DNA of 64,000 bases, taken from positions 144,556 through 208,555 of the forward strand of contig NZ_JACSQO010000005.1 of NCBI RefSeq assembly GCF_014836595.1, in the 5' to 3' direction. The translations under genes were made by a program, and so were the position numbers. Shown here piece by piece: positions 24,642-32,820 of this stretch; position 1 is the stretch's first letter, and each line of letters opens with the position of its first letter. Source of the DNA: Psychrobacillus faecigallinarum. Lineage in GTDB: Bacteria > Bacillota > Bacilli > Bacillales_A > Planococcaceae. The notes beneath the pieces are model-generated. The model was not told the DNA's origin. It did not search any database and saw only the letters and a list, made by a program, of their open reading frames with translations.

Positions 24642-25487
24642 TTACAATGTTAATTCTAATTTAAGTGCTTCCAGCAACTTCTCCTCTTCTAATACCTCGA
24701 CAATGTTTAACCCTTTCTTAATCCATTGTTTACCTTGTTCCTCACTCCCAGTTCGTTCCATGCAAATTCCTTTACGAATGTAACATATAGCAAGCGGAAT
24801 ATAAGCATTTAATTGTTTGCATTTGGGTTCTATATTTAAGATCTCTGTTAATGCCTCTGAGTATTTTTTATTAGAAATATATAGATATGATAGGTTAAGT
24901 ATTATGTTTATTGACATACGATCGATGTTTTGGAAGTTTTTATACCGGTCAATACTTTTTTGTATAAAATTCCTTGTTTCCATTATTGTTTCTAATGGAA
25001 ATATAAACATAATTGCATTAAAAAGATAGATGTCGGAAATATATAGTTGTTCCATTTTTTTTAATCTATCCCAAATCTCAAAAGCAGGTATACGAGCTTG
25101 CTCAATGTCATTGTCGTTATTCAAGTGAATCAATGCACTACATAACGTTCTAATGTCTTTTATATCCTCATCGTATCTACTATTTAGAATTAGTTCACAT
25201 TCATTATAAATTTCTTTTAATTTTAAATTACTGTTATAAGGGGCATAAAAAAATTTAATTAATAGTTTCCTTTTATCTGAATAACTATAACCATTTTTGA
25301 TAAATTCAAATTCCTCTAAATCCAACCCGACTTTATCAAGAATCATCATAAATGAGGTAGCTCTTATTTCAATTGCATCTACCTCAAACTTCGAATAATT
25401 ACTTTGTGAAATATGAGCACTTTTAGCTATTTCTGCTTGGGTAAATCCTTTGGAAGTTCTTATTTTTTTTATTAATTTACCTAACAT
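24642..25487 (-). CDS. Rgg/RNPP-type transcriptional regulator
   Basis: 281 residues from the ATG at 25487, which follows GGAGGGGAT; an upstream frame to 25541 would cross the operator. Residues 1-60 are an XRE helix-turn-helix (KLIKKIRTSKGFTQAEIAKS then HISQSNYSKFE). The remaining ~220 are helical TPR-like repeats (NLSYLYISNKKYSEALTEI, then AICYIRKGICMERTGS). This is the architecture of the Rgg/PlcR/RNPP group, whose TPR domain binds imported short peptides. A 16-codon hydrophobic peptide ORF is divergently encoded 119 bases away. It likely controls that peptide, itself and the secreted protein. Confidence 0.82.
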   Translation of the reverse strand: MLGKLIKKIRTSKGFTQAEIAKSAHISQSNYSKFEVDAIEIRATSFMMILDKVGLDLEEFEFIKNGYSYSDKRKLLIKFFYAPYNSNLKLKEIYNECELILNSRYDEDIKDIRTLCSALIHLNNDNDIEQARIPAFEIWDRLKKMEQLYISDIYLFNAIMFIFPLETIMETRNFIQKSIDRYKNFQNIDRMSINIILNLSYLYISNKKYSEALTEILNIEPKCKQLNAYIPLAICYIRKGICMERTGSEEQGKQWIKKGLNIVEVLEEEKLLEALKLELTL

Positions 25488-25534
25488 GTACCAATCCCCT
25501 CCACTAATATACTTATTAAATTGGTTTTGTATGT

Positions 25535-25550
25535 TATTCAATTATGAATA
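25535..25550. promoter_or_regulatory. operator in the regulator-peptide intergenic region
   Basis: TATTCA-ATTA-TGAATA, the same core as at 23550-23565 (one centre base differs). It lies 48 bases upstream of the regulator start and 57 bases upstream of the peptide start. A TATATT -10 candidate for the peptide is at 25566-25571, placing the palindrome near the -35 position. Confidence 0.65.
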
Positions 25551-25606
25551 TTTTGGTAGATTCATTATATTTTACCCTATTTTTGAAAATAGGAGGTGAA
25601 AATTAT

Positions 25607-25657
25607 ATGGATCAAATCGTAACGATATTAGTTTGGTTAACAGGAGTAGGATTTTGA
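25607..25657 (+). CDS. candidate signalling peptide, 16 aa
   Basis: The ORF reads MDQIVTILVWLTGVGF and stops with TGA. A perfect AGGAGGTG ribosome site lies 8 bases before the ATG, and a GC-rich intrinsic terminator lies about 50 bases downstream, so it looks like an intact transcription unit. The peptide is short and hydrophobic, has no Sec signal, and is divergent from an Rgg-type gene, which is the arrangement of Rgg/SHP pairs in streptococci. It is shorter than usual SHPs (about 20-30 residues). The signalling role is inference. Confidence 0.6.
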   Translation: MDQIVTILVWLTGVGF

Positions 25658-25709
25658 ATTCTTAATTTTGAAAAACTATAAGAGATAGCTCTTTTTCTAT
25701 TAAATAATA

Positions 25710-25733
25710 CGGCCCTATCTGGGGCCTTTTTGT
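25710..25733 (+). terminator. terminator of the peptide gene
   Basis: GGCCC and GGGCC arms around TATCTG are followed by TTTTTG. It is compact and GC-rich and lies on the same strand as the 16-codon ORF. Confidence 0.7.
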
Positions 25734-25752
25734 TTGGTATAAAATATACAAA

Positions 25753-25800
25753 AATACACCTCACTTGTGACATAGTGTGCATGTCAGTATGAGATGTATT
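25753..25800. repeat. imperfect inverted repeat at the array/M20 boundary
   Basis: AATACACCTCA...GTGACAT and ATGTCA...TGAGATGTATT arms around AGTGTGC form a stem of roughly 18 pairs with bulges. It lies about 70 bases past the truncated M20 gene. No T-tract follows. Confidence 0.55.
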
Positions 25801-25871
25801 AGCAGTGTTCAATTAATTTAAGAAAGTTTTGAAAAATAAAAATAAGAATGTTCATATTTGATTAGCGGGCA

Positions 25872-26903
25872 TCAAAAAAACCGTATTGTACCAATAAAAC
25901 AATAGGCACCCTTTGTTAATTTTGTATAGTGACCAAAGTCTTCAGAGCCACGGAAAGCCTCATCTAATTCAATTAATTCTATGTTTTTGGATTTTGCAGC
26001 TAAGCGAATCTTATCGGCACTTTCTTTATGGTTTATAGTTTCTGGGAATTCGTCGTTATAAGAGAAACTTACTTTTAACCCGTGTTCTACACCTTGAGCT
26101 TTCGCGAAGTTTTCAAGATTTTCTTGAAGTTGTTCCAACTCTTCTTCGTATAGAGCTCGAATTGTTATTCGAAGATCTCCTTTAGAAGCTGCAATACCAA
26201 AAGCTTTTTCACCAACATCAATTTGTACGACCGTGCATAAAACAAGACCTTTGCTTTTTTCTGGAGATGTAAATTCGGAAATTGCTTTGATAATATTAGC
26301 AAAAGCTAAAGATGGATTGGTACCAGTTTCTGGCTGACTTGCATGGGCAGGAGAACCTTCCAAATGTATCGTCATCCCTTTTGAAGCACAAAAACTTGTA
26401 CCATCAATAATCCCAACAGCCTTATAAGATAATCCACTCATATTATGGTAAGCAAAAATTTCATCAATATTGTGTTCCTTAATTAATTCTACGCATTGAA
26501 TAGCACCATCTCCAGTCTCTTCAGCAGGCTGGAAAAGAAAGAAAATATTTTTGTCTGCACCCTTCTCATTAATTTCAAGTGCAAATCCTGCTAATGTTGC
26601 AGCATGACCATCATGTCCACATTTATGTGCTTTTCCGGGAAATTGAGAAGCCCAAGGAAGATCAATGACCTCATCCATTGGTAGTGCATCATAATCTGCA
26701 CGGAATGCAATGCTAGGCTTATCTAAGCCGGCACGATAAACCGCATAGAACCAATTTCCTTTATCTACGATTTCTAGTTTTGTATACGCTTTCAAAAAAT
26801 CTATTAAATATTTTTTTGTCCAAACCTCCTCGTTAGAGAGCTCTGGATGCTGATGTAATGTATGTCGTAATTTTTTCGCTAGTTCAAAGTTTTTTTGAAT
26901 CAA
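25872..26903 (-). CDS. M20 amidohydrolase, C-terminally shortened
   Basis: 343 residues with the M20 motifs: FRADYDALPM, HKCGHDGHAATL, FLFQPAEETGDGA and a C-terminal GSEDFGHY. After GAYCFIGT the reading becomes IRFF and stops, whereas relatives continue about 30-40 residues through an HxxxY-type tail carrying a metal ligand. The protein is therefore probably truncated, perhaps inactive. It follows a GntR regulator on the same strand with a terminator between. Another M20 fragment closes the far side of the accessory block at 15975. Confidence 0.75.
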   Translation of the reverse strand: MIQKNFELAKKLRHTLHQHPELSNEEVWTKKYLIDFLKAYTKLEIVDKGNWFYAVYRAGLDKPSIAFRADYDALPMDEVIDLPWASQFPGKAHKCGHDGHAATLAGFALEINEKGADKNIFFLFQPAEETGDGAIQCVELIKEHNIDEIFAYHNMSGLSYKAVGIIDGTSFCASKGMTIHLEGSPAHASQPETGTNPSLAFANIIKAISEFTSPEKSKGLVLCTVVQIDVGEKAFGIAASKGDLRITIRALYEEELEQLQENLENFAKAQGVEHGLKVSFSYNDEFPETINHKESADKIRLAAKSKNIELIELDEAFRGSEDFGHYTKLTKGAYCFIGTIRFF

Positions 26904-27088
26904 TTATCCCATCTCCTTTAAATACATCTTCGTTTCAAAAGCAAAAGTAACCATTATAATATATTTATGCATATTGTATATTAAATTCATTTTCTCTTAT
27001 TGTATATTATATTTTATGTTTTTAATTTTTACAATAAAATAATTATTTACATTATTTGAAGTAATGTTTATAAATCAAACCCTTACAT

Positions 27089-27134
27089 AATACAAAAGGA
27101 TTCGGAATAAGTTCATTCCGAATCCTTTTGTATT
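27089..27134. terminator. bidirectional terminator after the GntR gene
   Basis: Perfect arms AATACAAAAGGATTCGGAAT and ATTCCGAATCCTTTTGTATT around AAGTTC. It separates the GntR gene from the M20 gene, so the latter needs its own promoter. Confidence 0.8.
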
Positions 27135-27206
27135 TGACCATTAACTGTCACATAAAAAAATAGACAGACTCAATTGACTTGAGTTGTCTACTGTCCTTTA
27201 TATTTT

Positions 27207-27854
27207 CTACAATGGTATTATCTCCACTTTATCTGTATCCCAATGTACTTCTTTTATATACCTTTCTAATTCACCTAACTCACCATTTTTAAAAAGCTCC
27301 AACATCTTTCTATGTTCATCGTTCGTCACTAAGAGCCTTTTTTTCAGCTCTTCCTTGTCTTCAAAATGATAAACGCTCTTTAAAAATCTTTTTTCTGATT
27401 TTAATAGAAGGCTTACAAGGCTTTTGTTTGGACACACCGAAAGATAGACATTATGAAAAGCTTCCTGCATTTTATGATACATTTGGAAATTTTCCGTATT
27501 TATTGCTAGTTCAATACTCTGTATATAGAAATCCATTTCCTTCATGTGGTTCTCAGTCAAGAGCGGTGCTGAAAGTGAAGCAGCTAAGCCATCCAATGCA
27601 CCAATAATAAAATACGTTTCTTTCGCTTCTTCCTTTGTAAGTTTTTTTATCACGAACCCTTTTCTTGGCACATTATCTAATAGACCTTCGGAAGAAAGCT
27701 GTATAAGTGCCTCTCTAACTGGAGTTCTACTAACCTTTAAACTTTCACTAATCGCGGTTTCATTTACTTTACTATTGGCGATTAATTCTCCATTGTTAAT
27801 CTTTTCTACTATATAATTATAAACGTGGTCTTTTAAAGATAAATATTCTGTCAT
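27207..27854 (-). CDS. GntR family transcriptional regulator (FadR/FCD type)
   Basis: 215 residues. The N-terminal winged helix contains KVNETAISESLKVSRTPVRE, the classical GntR recognition helix. The C-terminal ~130 residues are an all-helical FCD effector domain, with the metal-site histidines probably in EAFHNVYL and NDEHRKML. FadR-type regulators respond to acyl or organic-acid ligands. It is upstream of the M20 gene on the same strand and may regulate it, although the terminator between them means they are not simply cotranscribed. Confidence 0.88.
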   Translation of the reverse strand: MTEYLSLKDHVYNYIVEKINNGELIANSKVNETAISESLKVSRTPVREALIQLSSEGLLDNVPRKGFVIKKLTKEEAKETYFIIGALDGLAASLSAPLLTENHMKEMDFYIQSIELAINTENFQMYHKMQEAFHNVYLSVCPNKSLVSLLLKSEKRFLKSVYHFEDKEELKKRLLVTNDEHRKMLELFKNGELGELERYIKEVHWDTDKVEIIPL

Positions 27855-28259
27855 AAAAATACTCCTTGCATTATTTAATATATAAACTAAAACGTATGAA
27901 TTTGAACTTGGAGCGTGTATAGGATAATTATTAATCTGTATTCTTAAGTAAATAATAACGAGTTACCTAAAAGCCTACTTTAGATTAATTAACCTAAGCT
28001 TTTTAGGATAGGTTCTTACTTAATAATCTATCATTGTTGAGTATGGAATATGAAGTATTTAACTATTATTGTACATCAATTGGAAAAATTAAGCTTTACT
28101 TTTAACACTAGTTTGCAATAGACCCTCTGCTTAGATGTTATTCTTTTTTACACGCTATTTTCCAAAGTTATTGTATGTTTAAAGCTAAATGAATAATTTT
28201 ACTTCGGAGGTGGCTGGTTCTTTCTAATCATCTATTAAGCCTCTTTGCAGTTATGTTCT
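27855..28259. other. gene-free stretch between GntR and ppiB
   Basis: AT-rich, with an inverted ACCTAAAAGC/GCTTTTTAGG pair at about 27966-28013 of unknown role. I see no ORF, RNA gene or other repeat here. Confidence 0.4.
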
Positions 28260-28288
28260 TTGGAAAAAGCTAGAGTTCATGCTATACT
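28260..28288 (+). promoter_or_regulatory. candidate sigma-A promoter of ppiB
   Basis: TTGGAA, a 17-base spacer, then TATACT. The -10 ends about 37 bases before the ppiB start codon. AAAGGAGTG is the ribosome site. Confidence 0.5.
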
Positions 28289-28325
28289 GTGAAAGAATTT
28301 TTTATTACAAAAGGAGTGTTTTATA

Positions 28326-28766
28326 ATGGCGAAAAAAGGTTATTTCCTTATGGAATCTGGGGACAAAATTGAATTTGAATTATATCCAAACGAAGCACCA
28401 AACACAGTAGCAAACTTTGAAGAATTAGCTAACAGTGGTTTTTACAACGGTGTAGTATTCCACCGTGTTATTCCTGGCTTTGTAAGCCAAGGTGGAGATC
28501 CAACTGGTACGGGCATGGGCGGAAGCGGCAAAACAATCAAATGTGAAACTGCTGGAAACCCACACAAACACGAAGCAGGTAGCCTTTCTATGGCTCATGC
28601 AGGAAAAGACACTGGCTCAAGCCAATTCTTCATCGTGCACGAACCACAACCACATCTAAACGGTGTTCACACTGTTTTCGGTAAAGTAACAAGCGGTTTA
28701 GAAGCTGCAAAAGCTATGAAAAATGGCGATAAAATGGAAAAAGTTGAAGTGTTTGACGAAGAGTAA
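28326..28766 (+). CDS. ppiB: cyclophilin-type peptidyl-prolyl isomerase
   Basis: A 146-residue cytoplasmic cyclophilin. The active-site segment [20 protein letters not shown] has the catalytic Arg and following Phe/Gln. [18 protein letters not shown] and [12 protein letters not shown] complete the conserved core. It accelerates proline isomerisation in protein folding. It is a single gene with its own promoter and terminator and has the size of Bacillus PpiB. Confidence 0.95.
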   Translation: MAKKGYFLMESGDKIEFELYPNEAPNTVANFEELANSGFYNGVVFHRVIPGFVSQGGDPTGTGMGGSGKTIKCETAGNPHKHEAGSLSMAHAGKDTGSSQFFIVHEPQPHLNGVHTVFGKVTSGLEAAKAMKNGDKMEKVEVFDEE

Positions 28767-28787
28767 GTAAATAACAGACAACTGTTT

Positions 28788-28822
28788 AGGCTTTGGAATT
28801 TTTGTTCCAAAGCCTACATTTT
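28788..28822 (+). terminator. intrinsic terminator of ppiB
   Basis: AGGCTTTGGAA and TTCCAAAGCCT arms around a T-rich loop, followed by ACATTTTT. Confidence 0.8.
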
Positions 28823-28990
28823 TACTAGTTATTTGATGTATGGGAACAGATACAAAAAATGAACATCTCTGTGATTTTTATTCCATACGTTCTCTTTCCC
28901 CCAGCAAGATCCTTCTGCACCATTCTTTTTTCTATTTCATATACATAATTATCTCTACCCCACCAAGTACTTCGTTTAGGAGGTTTTAGC

Positions 28991-29164
28991 ATGAAGGATT
29001 TTCATTGCTGTGCAACTTGTATTCATTTCATCAGTGAAAAAACGAAAAATGGAATGTTTTATAAATGCAAACGGTTGGGCTTTCAAACTGCGCCCACATA
29101 TAAATTTAATTGTTGGAACCCGAAAGAAAACGTTCGAAAGCTGATGGAAAAGGAAAATCAATAG
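28991..29164 (+). CDS. small Cys-rich protein, 57 aa
   Basis: The ATG at 28991 follows TAGGAGGTTTTAGC, a perfect ribosome site. The protein has five cysteines: HCCATC, YKCKRLG and FNCWNPKE. The pattern suggests a small zinc- or iron-binding protein, with the last CW-x-PKE near a basic tail. Similar short Cys-rich proteins are common in Bacillales, but I cannot name a characterised family. It was easy to overlook because of its length. Confidence 0.7.
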   Translation: MKDFHCCATCIHFISEKTKNGMFYKCKRLGFQTAPTYKFNCWNPKENVRKLMEKENQ

Positions 29165-29540
29165 ATGCCTATATTTAAAAGTGAACGACTGCTACCAGTT
29201 ACCATAAATTAATGGCCGAATAGAGAATCCTTAATTGGCTCTTATTAAACTTCCGAGAGCCTGCTTTGTAATATCATATTTTAGACAACGTTATTTAACT
29301 CCTCCATAGCTCCAATCTATAGATTTTGATTCTACACACAAAGTTCTTCATTAATCACTAAAAATAAATATCATTTTGTAACATATTTACTTTCATAGTT
29401 ATAATTGTTTGTTTTTAAAATAAATGGTCGTTATATTACAATAAAATAACAATAAGAATATAAATTTGTATATTTATTCCTTTCCATTATTTTTGTTGAT
29501 ATAATCATATACATAAAAAGTCATAGTCGGAGGTGTACCT
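29165..29540. other. gene-free stretch
   Basis: AT-rich, without a convincing ORF, RNA gene or terminator. The last 40 bases before 29541 include the ribosome site CGGAGGTG of the next gene. Confidence 0.4.
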
Positions 29541-29732
29541 ATGTTTCTTATTACCCGTCAATCAAATGGTACAACAGAGACCTTGAAAAATTCCAATAGC
29601 CAATTAGATAAATCTTTTACGAACTATGAAGATGCACATAACTTCGTCCAAAAGCTAAATCAAAATATTATTCCATCTAAACATTGGACGGTTACAGAAA
29701 ATATGAAAGAGGCGAAGAACGAACAGTTATAA
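29541..29732 (+). CDS. hypothetical protein, 63 aa
   Basis: A small soluble protein beginning MFLITRQSNGTTETLKNS, with aromatic-rich FTNYEDAHNFVQKLNQ and HWTVTENMKEA. CGGAGGTG precedes the ATG and a terminator follows directly, so the gene is very likely real. No family recognised. Confidence 0.7.
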   Translation: MFLITRQSNGTTETLKNSNSQLDKSFTNYEDAHNFVQKLNQNIIPSKHWTVTENMKEAKNEQL

Positions 29733-29752
29733 TAACTGCTCGTTTTTTTATT
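29714..29752 (+). terminator. terminator overlapping the 3' end of the 29541 gene
   Basis: CGAACAGTTA and TAACTGCTCG arms (one mismatch) followed by seven T. The stem includes the last codons of the 63-aa gene. Confidence 0.75.
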
Positions 29753-29863
29753 TTCATTTTTTTCTTCTATTTTAAAAAAATATGGAGAACTACCACATAT
29801 TCCTCAGTCTAACCATAATTCCCCACATAAAATAAGATAACTCTTAGCGAGGAGGTGTTAATA

Positions 29864-30073
29864 ATGAGTTATTCAAATTATTGTGGCGGCTATGGTGGTG
29901 GTAATACTGGCGGATATGGCGGTTACTGTGGCAACACTGGCGGTAACGTTGGTGGAGTCGGCTTCGGATCAGGATTCGCTTTATTAGTAGTATTATTTAT
30001 TCTTTTAATTATCGTAATTGGTACTTTTGGATATGGTAACGGCGGCGGTAATGTTGGCGGTGAATCCTGCTAA
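29864..30073 (+). CDS. YjcZ family sporulation-associated protein
   Basis: 69 residues from the ATG at 29864, which lies six bases after AGGAGGTG; a GTG at 29855 lies in that site. The N-terminus is Gly/Tyr/Asn-rich (CGGYGGGNTGGYGGYCGNTG). The C-terminal half has the hallmark hydrophobic segment GFALLVVLFILLIIVIGTFG. This is the YjcZ/sporulation small-protein pattern of Bacillus, associated with spore-forming species. The short size, terminator and strong ribosome site support the call. Confidence 0.85.
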   Translation: MSYSNYCGGYGGGNTGGYGGYCGNTGGNVGGVGFGSGFALLVVLFILLIIVIGTFGYGNGGGNVGGESC

Positions 30074-30112
30074 GTAAGGATTCCTGTACCTCCTAGTTAT
30101 TTCGTTTTCATT

Positions 30113-30142
30113 CATGAGACGGGCTTATAGCCTGTCTCTATT
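30113..30142 (+). terminator. hairpin after the YjcZ-like gene
   Basis: GAGACGGGC and GCCTGTCTC arms around TTATA, followed by TATTTAC. The T-tract is weak. Confidence 0.5.
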
Positions 30143-30221
30143 TACATAAAGTATAATTGTTATAAACGAAGGGGATTCCTATATCCTTTGTCTCTTTGTA
30201 TATGCGCAATATAAAAATAAT

Positions 30222-30246
30222 CCCTAGAGCATTTTATACTCTAGGG
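30222..30246 (-). terminator. terminator of the 30255-31750 operon
   Basis: CCCTAGAG and CTCTAGGG arms; on the minus strand the stem is followed by ATTATTTTTA. It is just beyond the membrane protein stop. Confidence 0.7.
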
Positions 30247-30254
30247 ACATCGTT

Positions 30255-31367
30255 TTATAGAAGAAACGAAATTGCAAGAATGAGTAGAATGGGACCTAAA
30301 ATAAATAACCAGGCTAATGGTCTTGCAAAGTTAATGGACCAACCGACTCCAAAGCGTTTTTCCACAAAAATGCTAGGATCGTCTTTGTTAATATAGAAAA
30401 TACCGCCCTTCCAAAACTGATCATCGTCTACAGATGTAATATGACGATTTACTTCTGCTTCATCCTCTACTACTTTTATACGTGAACCACCTTGCCCAAT
30501 TTTTATTGTAAAAATAGCAACGCTAGCAAAAGCAAGTACCAAGAATCCAAGTGGGAGGACAAGCATAACTATCGAGGAGGCTATTTCAGGATGAATGGTT
30601 TGTAACTGAAAATACCCCATCATCAAAGTAATCCCTACCGACATGACAAAAGAAAGCCAACTTGAATATTTTCGAAATGCTAGCTGCTGCTTTACAGAAG
30701 TTTTTTTGTTTCGAGGGCTTATACTTGTTCCTGACAATTTAATCCCCTCGCTTGTAAATAAAAACATTCCCTGAACAACCAATAATATCAATGGAAGAGA
30801 AATGGCAGTAAAATAACTTTTCTTACTAAATGCATCTGCTTCCCCTGTTGGACCCCAATGAGTAGGAATCAATTCCGGCATCTGTGGATATTTCATAATT
30901 GTATAAACGATAAGTCCGATTGTTACAACCATTGGGACGATAAATGCCATTTTTGGAAGTAATTGAAGCTTTTCATGGAATTTCAAATCCACTACTCTCA
31001 CTTCGTTTTTATCAGAGTACCAACGACGTTCCTCTTTTAACTTCTTCATTCTGGTATGCATGATAAAGTAATAAGCGATACTCAAAAAAAGAACAACAAA
31101 TTGAATCCCCACACTAACAAGGGCAAGAGTCTCCTCTGCAGGCTTTTGACTGATCGCCCATACTAGATAGACCGCAAAGATAGCTAAGCCAACCGAGAGA
31201 ACGACTCCGGTATATCTTTTTTTTAGTAGAATTATTTCCTTATCCTTTGCATGCTGATCTGGAACATTTATACCGAAGATGAGTGTTGGCTTTAAAAATA
31301 CCGGAATGAATGCCTGTAATATCGTAATAAATAATAGAATAAATCCAAATAACAATAAAATCATCAT
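30255..31367 (-). CDS. DUF1648/DUF5808 membrane protein
   Basis: 370 residues with about eight hydrophobic segments. The DUF1648 mark is PELIPTHWGPTGEADAFSKK (about residue 185). The C-terminus has the DUF5808 mark DDDQFWKGGIFYINKDDPSI then VEKRFGVGWSINFARP. Proteins of this type in Bacillus are usually encoded beside a YtrA-type GntR regulator, as here (start overlaps the regulator stop by one base). The biochemical role is unknown; a response to membrane-active stress is a common suggestion. Confidence 0.85.
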   Translation of the reverse strand: MMILLLFGFILLFITILQAFIPVFLKPTLIFGINVPDQHAKDKEIILLKKRYTGVVLSVGLAIFAVYLVWAISQKPAEETLALVSVGIQFVVLFLSIAYYFIMHTRMKKLKEERRWYSDKNEVRVVDLKFHEKLQLLPKMAFIVPMVVTIGLIVYTIMKYPQMPELIPTHWGPTGEADAFSKKSYFTAISLPLILLVVQGMFLFTSEGIKLSGTSISPRNKKTSVKQQLAFRKYSSWLSFVMSVGITLMMGYFQLQTIHPEIASSIVMLVLPLGFLVLAFASVAIFTIKIGQGGSRIKVVEDEAEVNRHITSVDDDQFWKGGIFYINKDDPSIFVEKRFGVGWSINFARPLAWLFILGPILLILAISFLL

Positions 31368-31750
31368 TACCCCTCCTTAATATGTTGAACAAGCTCTCTT
31401 ACCATCACAACCATTTCTTCCTCTGAAAGCTGTAATACCATTCCCTCCGCTAATAATGGGCGAATCTGTTCTGCAAGTAATTGCTGTTGTAGTTGTGTTG
31501 CTTTTTCCATTCCTTTTGGCCGCACAATGACCCCAGATTTCGGGACAATTTGAATGAAGTCCTTTTCTTCTAAAAGGTGATACGCTTTGTTAACTGTATG
31601 CATATTCATCCCCAAATCTGCTGCAAAACTTCTTACAGATGGTAGAGAATCCCCTGGCTTTAACTCACCCCTAGCCATGCCTTCTATCAATTGTTGAGCT
31701 AACTGTAAATAGATCGGTACGGATGAATTTGGTTTTATCTCTATAAACAT
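31367..31750 (-). CDS. GntR family regulator, YtrA subfamily
   Basis: 127 residues. The winged helix (LAQQLIEGMARGELKPGDSL then SVRSFAADLGMNMHTVNKAY) is followed by a short helical tail, as in the YtrA/YhcF group. It probably represses its own operon, which also encodes the DUF1648 protein. GGAGGC precedes the start. Confidence 0.88.
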   Translation of the reverse strand: MFIEIKPNSSVPIYLQLAQQLIEGMARGELKPGDSLPSVRSFAADLGMNMHTVNKAYHLLEEKDFIQIVPKSGVIVRPKGMEKATQLQQQLLAEQIRPLLAEGMVLQLSEEEMVVMVRELVQHIKEG

Positions 31751-31857
31751 ATTATGCCTCCTATTTACGTTGTTCTATTAATATTATAACACACTGTTCT
31801 ATGTATAGTATATCAAAAATAATTGAGCATTATCCTGTGTTAGTTGGATGGTTCCTG

Positions 31858-32061
31858 GTTGTTTTACGACAATTGATCACTGGTTTACTACAATTGGAGC
31901 TTATTTTACGACAATCAGACACTAGATTACTACAATCAACCGGTAGTTTACTACAATCCCATTCTATGGCGAACGCTTCCGCCTGGTTTACTACAATCAG
32001 AGCTTACTTTACGACAATTAGCCACTAGATTACTACAATCAACCGATAGTTTACTACAATC
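31858..32061. repeat. nine-unit TTTACKACAAT repeat array
   Basis: The 11-base motif TTTACTACAAT or TTTACGACAAT (sometimes ATTACTACAAT) occurs nine times. The spacing is mostly 21 bases, with 10-base spacers that are partly similar. Units 2-5 and 6-9 form a duplicated block of about 120 bp that includes CAACCGGTAG/CAACCGATAG spacers. The array is intergenic, between azoR and a GntR gene. No Cas genes are nearby and the spacing is too short for CRISPR. Confidence 0.8.
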
Positions 32062-32127
32062 CACTCCTAAGATGAGCGCTCTCGACCAACTTTCCTGCAT
32101 TTCACTTAGCTTATTTCCGCATAAAAA

Positions 32128-32165
32128 TAAAGCCGCCAAGGTCGCTTAAGGACCTTGACGGCTTT
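32128..32165. terminator. bidirectional terminator after azoR
   Basis: AAAGCCGCCAAGGTC and GACCTTGACGGCTTT arms around GCTTAAG; A-rich and T-rich ends. Confidence 0.8.
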
Positions 32166-32175
32166 ATATAATTGA

Positions 32176-32820
32176 TTAGGCTTTAACTGCTAAGTCTACT
32201 AAACGTTGAGCAGAAGCTTTTACTTCTTCCATACCTGAAGAAATGATTTCTTGTGCTTTGTCAGGCATTGCGTTATGACCTTCAATAATTACTTCATCAA
32301 TAATTTGCATACCGAAAACTCCACCAAATACTGCGCGCATGTAGTTTACAGCCATTTCCATTGGTGCTGCCTCAGGTGTAGAGTAAATACCACCGCGAGC
32401 GTTTAGGAAGATTGCTTTTTTATCTGTCATCAATTGAATCATGTTGCCTTGCGCATCATATTTAAATGCAAAGCCTGCAGCATATACATAATCAATGAAA
32501 GTTTGTAATTTAGCTGGAATAGTTAGATTCCATAATGGGAATGCAAATACTACAACATCTGCAGCAGTTAATAAATCCATTGCTTTTTGTTTAGCTGATA
32601 ACAAGCGAGATTCAACATCAGTTAACTCTCCACCATTTTGTACTTTACCGAAAGCATTGAAAAGATCTTGTCCAAAGTATGGAGTGTCTTCTTCATATAC
32701 GTCATAAACAGTTACGTTTACGTCTTTACCTTCAAGCTCAGCCATGAATGTTTCATACATTTTACTTGAAATTGCCTCTGTTGCTGGACGATTATTTGCT
32801 TTTACTACTAATACGTTCAT
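32176..32820 (-). CDS. azoR: FMN-dependent NADH:quinone oxidoreductase/azoreductase
   Basis: A 214-residue flavodoxin-fold enzyme of the AzoR family. FPLWNLTIPAKLQTFIDYV is the FMN-binding and dimer segment; NARGGIYS is the second cofactor loop. It reduces quinones and azo bonds using NADH. It is monocistronic, with AGGAG 8 bases before the start. Confidence 0.93.
   Translation of the reverse strand: MNVLVVKANNRPATEAISSKMYETFMAELEGKDVNVTVYDVYEEDTPYFGQDLFNAFGKVQNGGELTDVESRLLSAKQKAMDLLTAADVVVFAFPLWNLTIPAKLQTFIDYVYAAGFAFKYDAQGNMIQLMTDKKAIFLNARGGIYSTPEAAPMEMAVNYMRAVFGGVFGMQIIDEVIIEGHNAMPDKAQEIISSGMEEVKASAQRLVDLAVKA

Noticed and set aside
31858..32061. CRISPR array
   Set aside because: Motifs are 11 bases with 10-base spacers that are themselves repeated, and there are no cas genes. 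True CRISPR repeats and spacers are longer.
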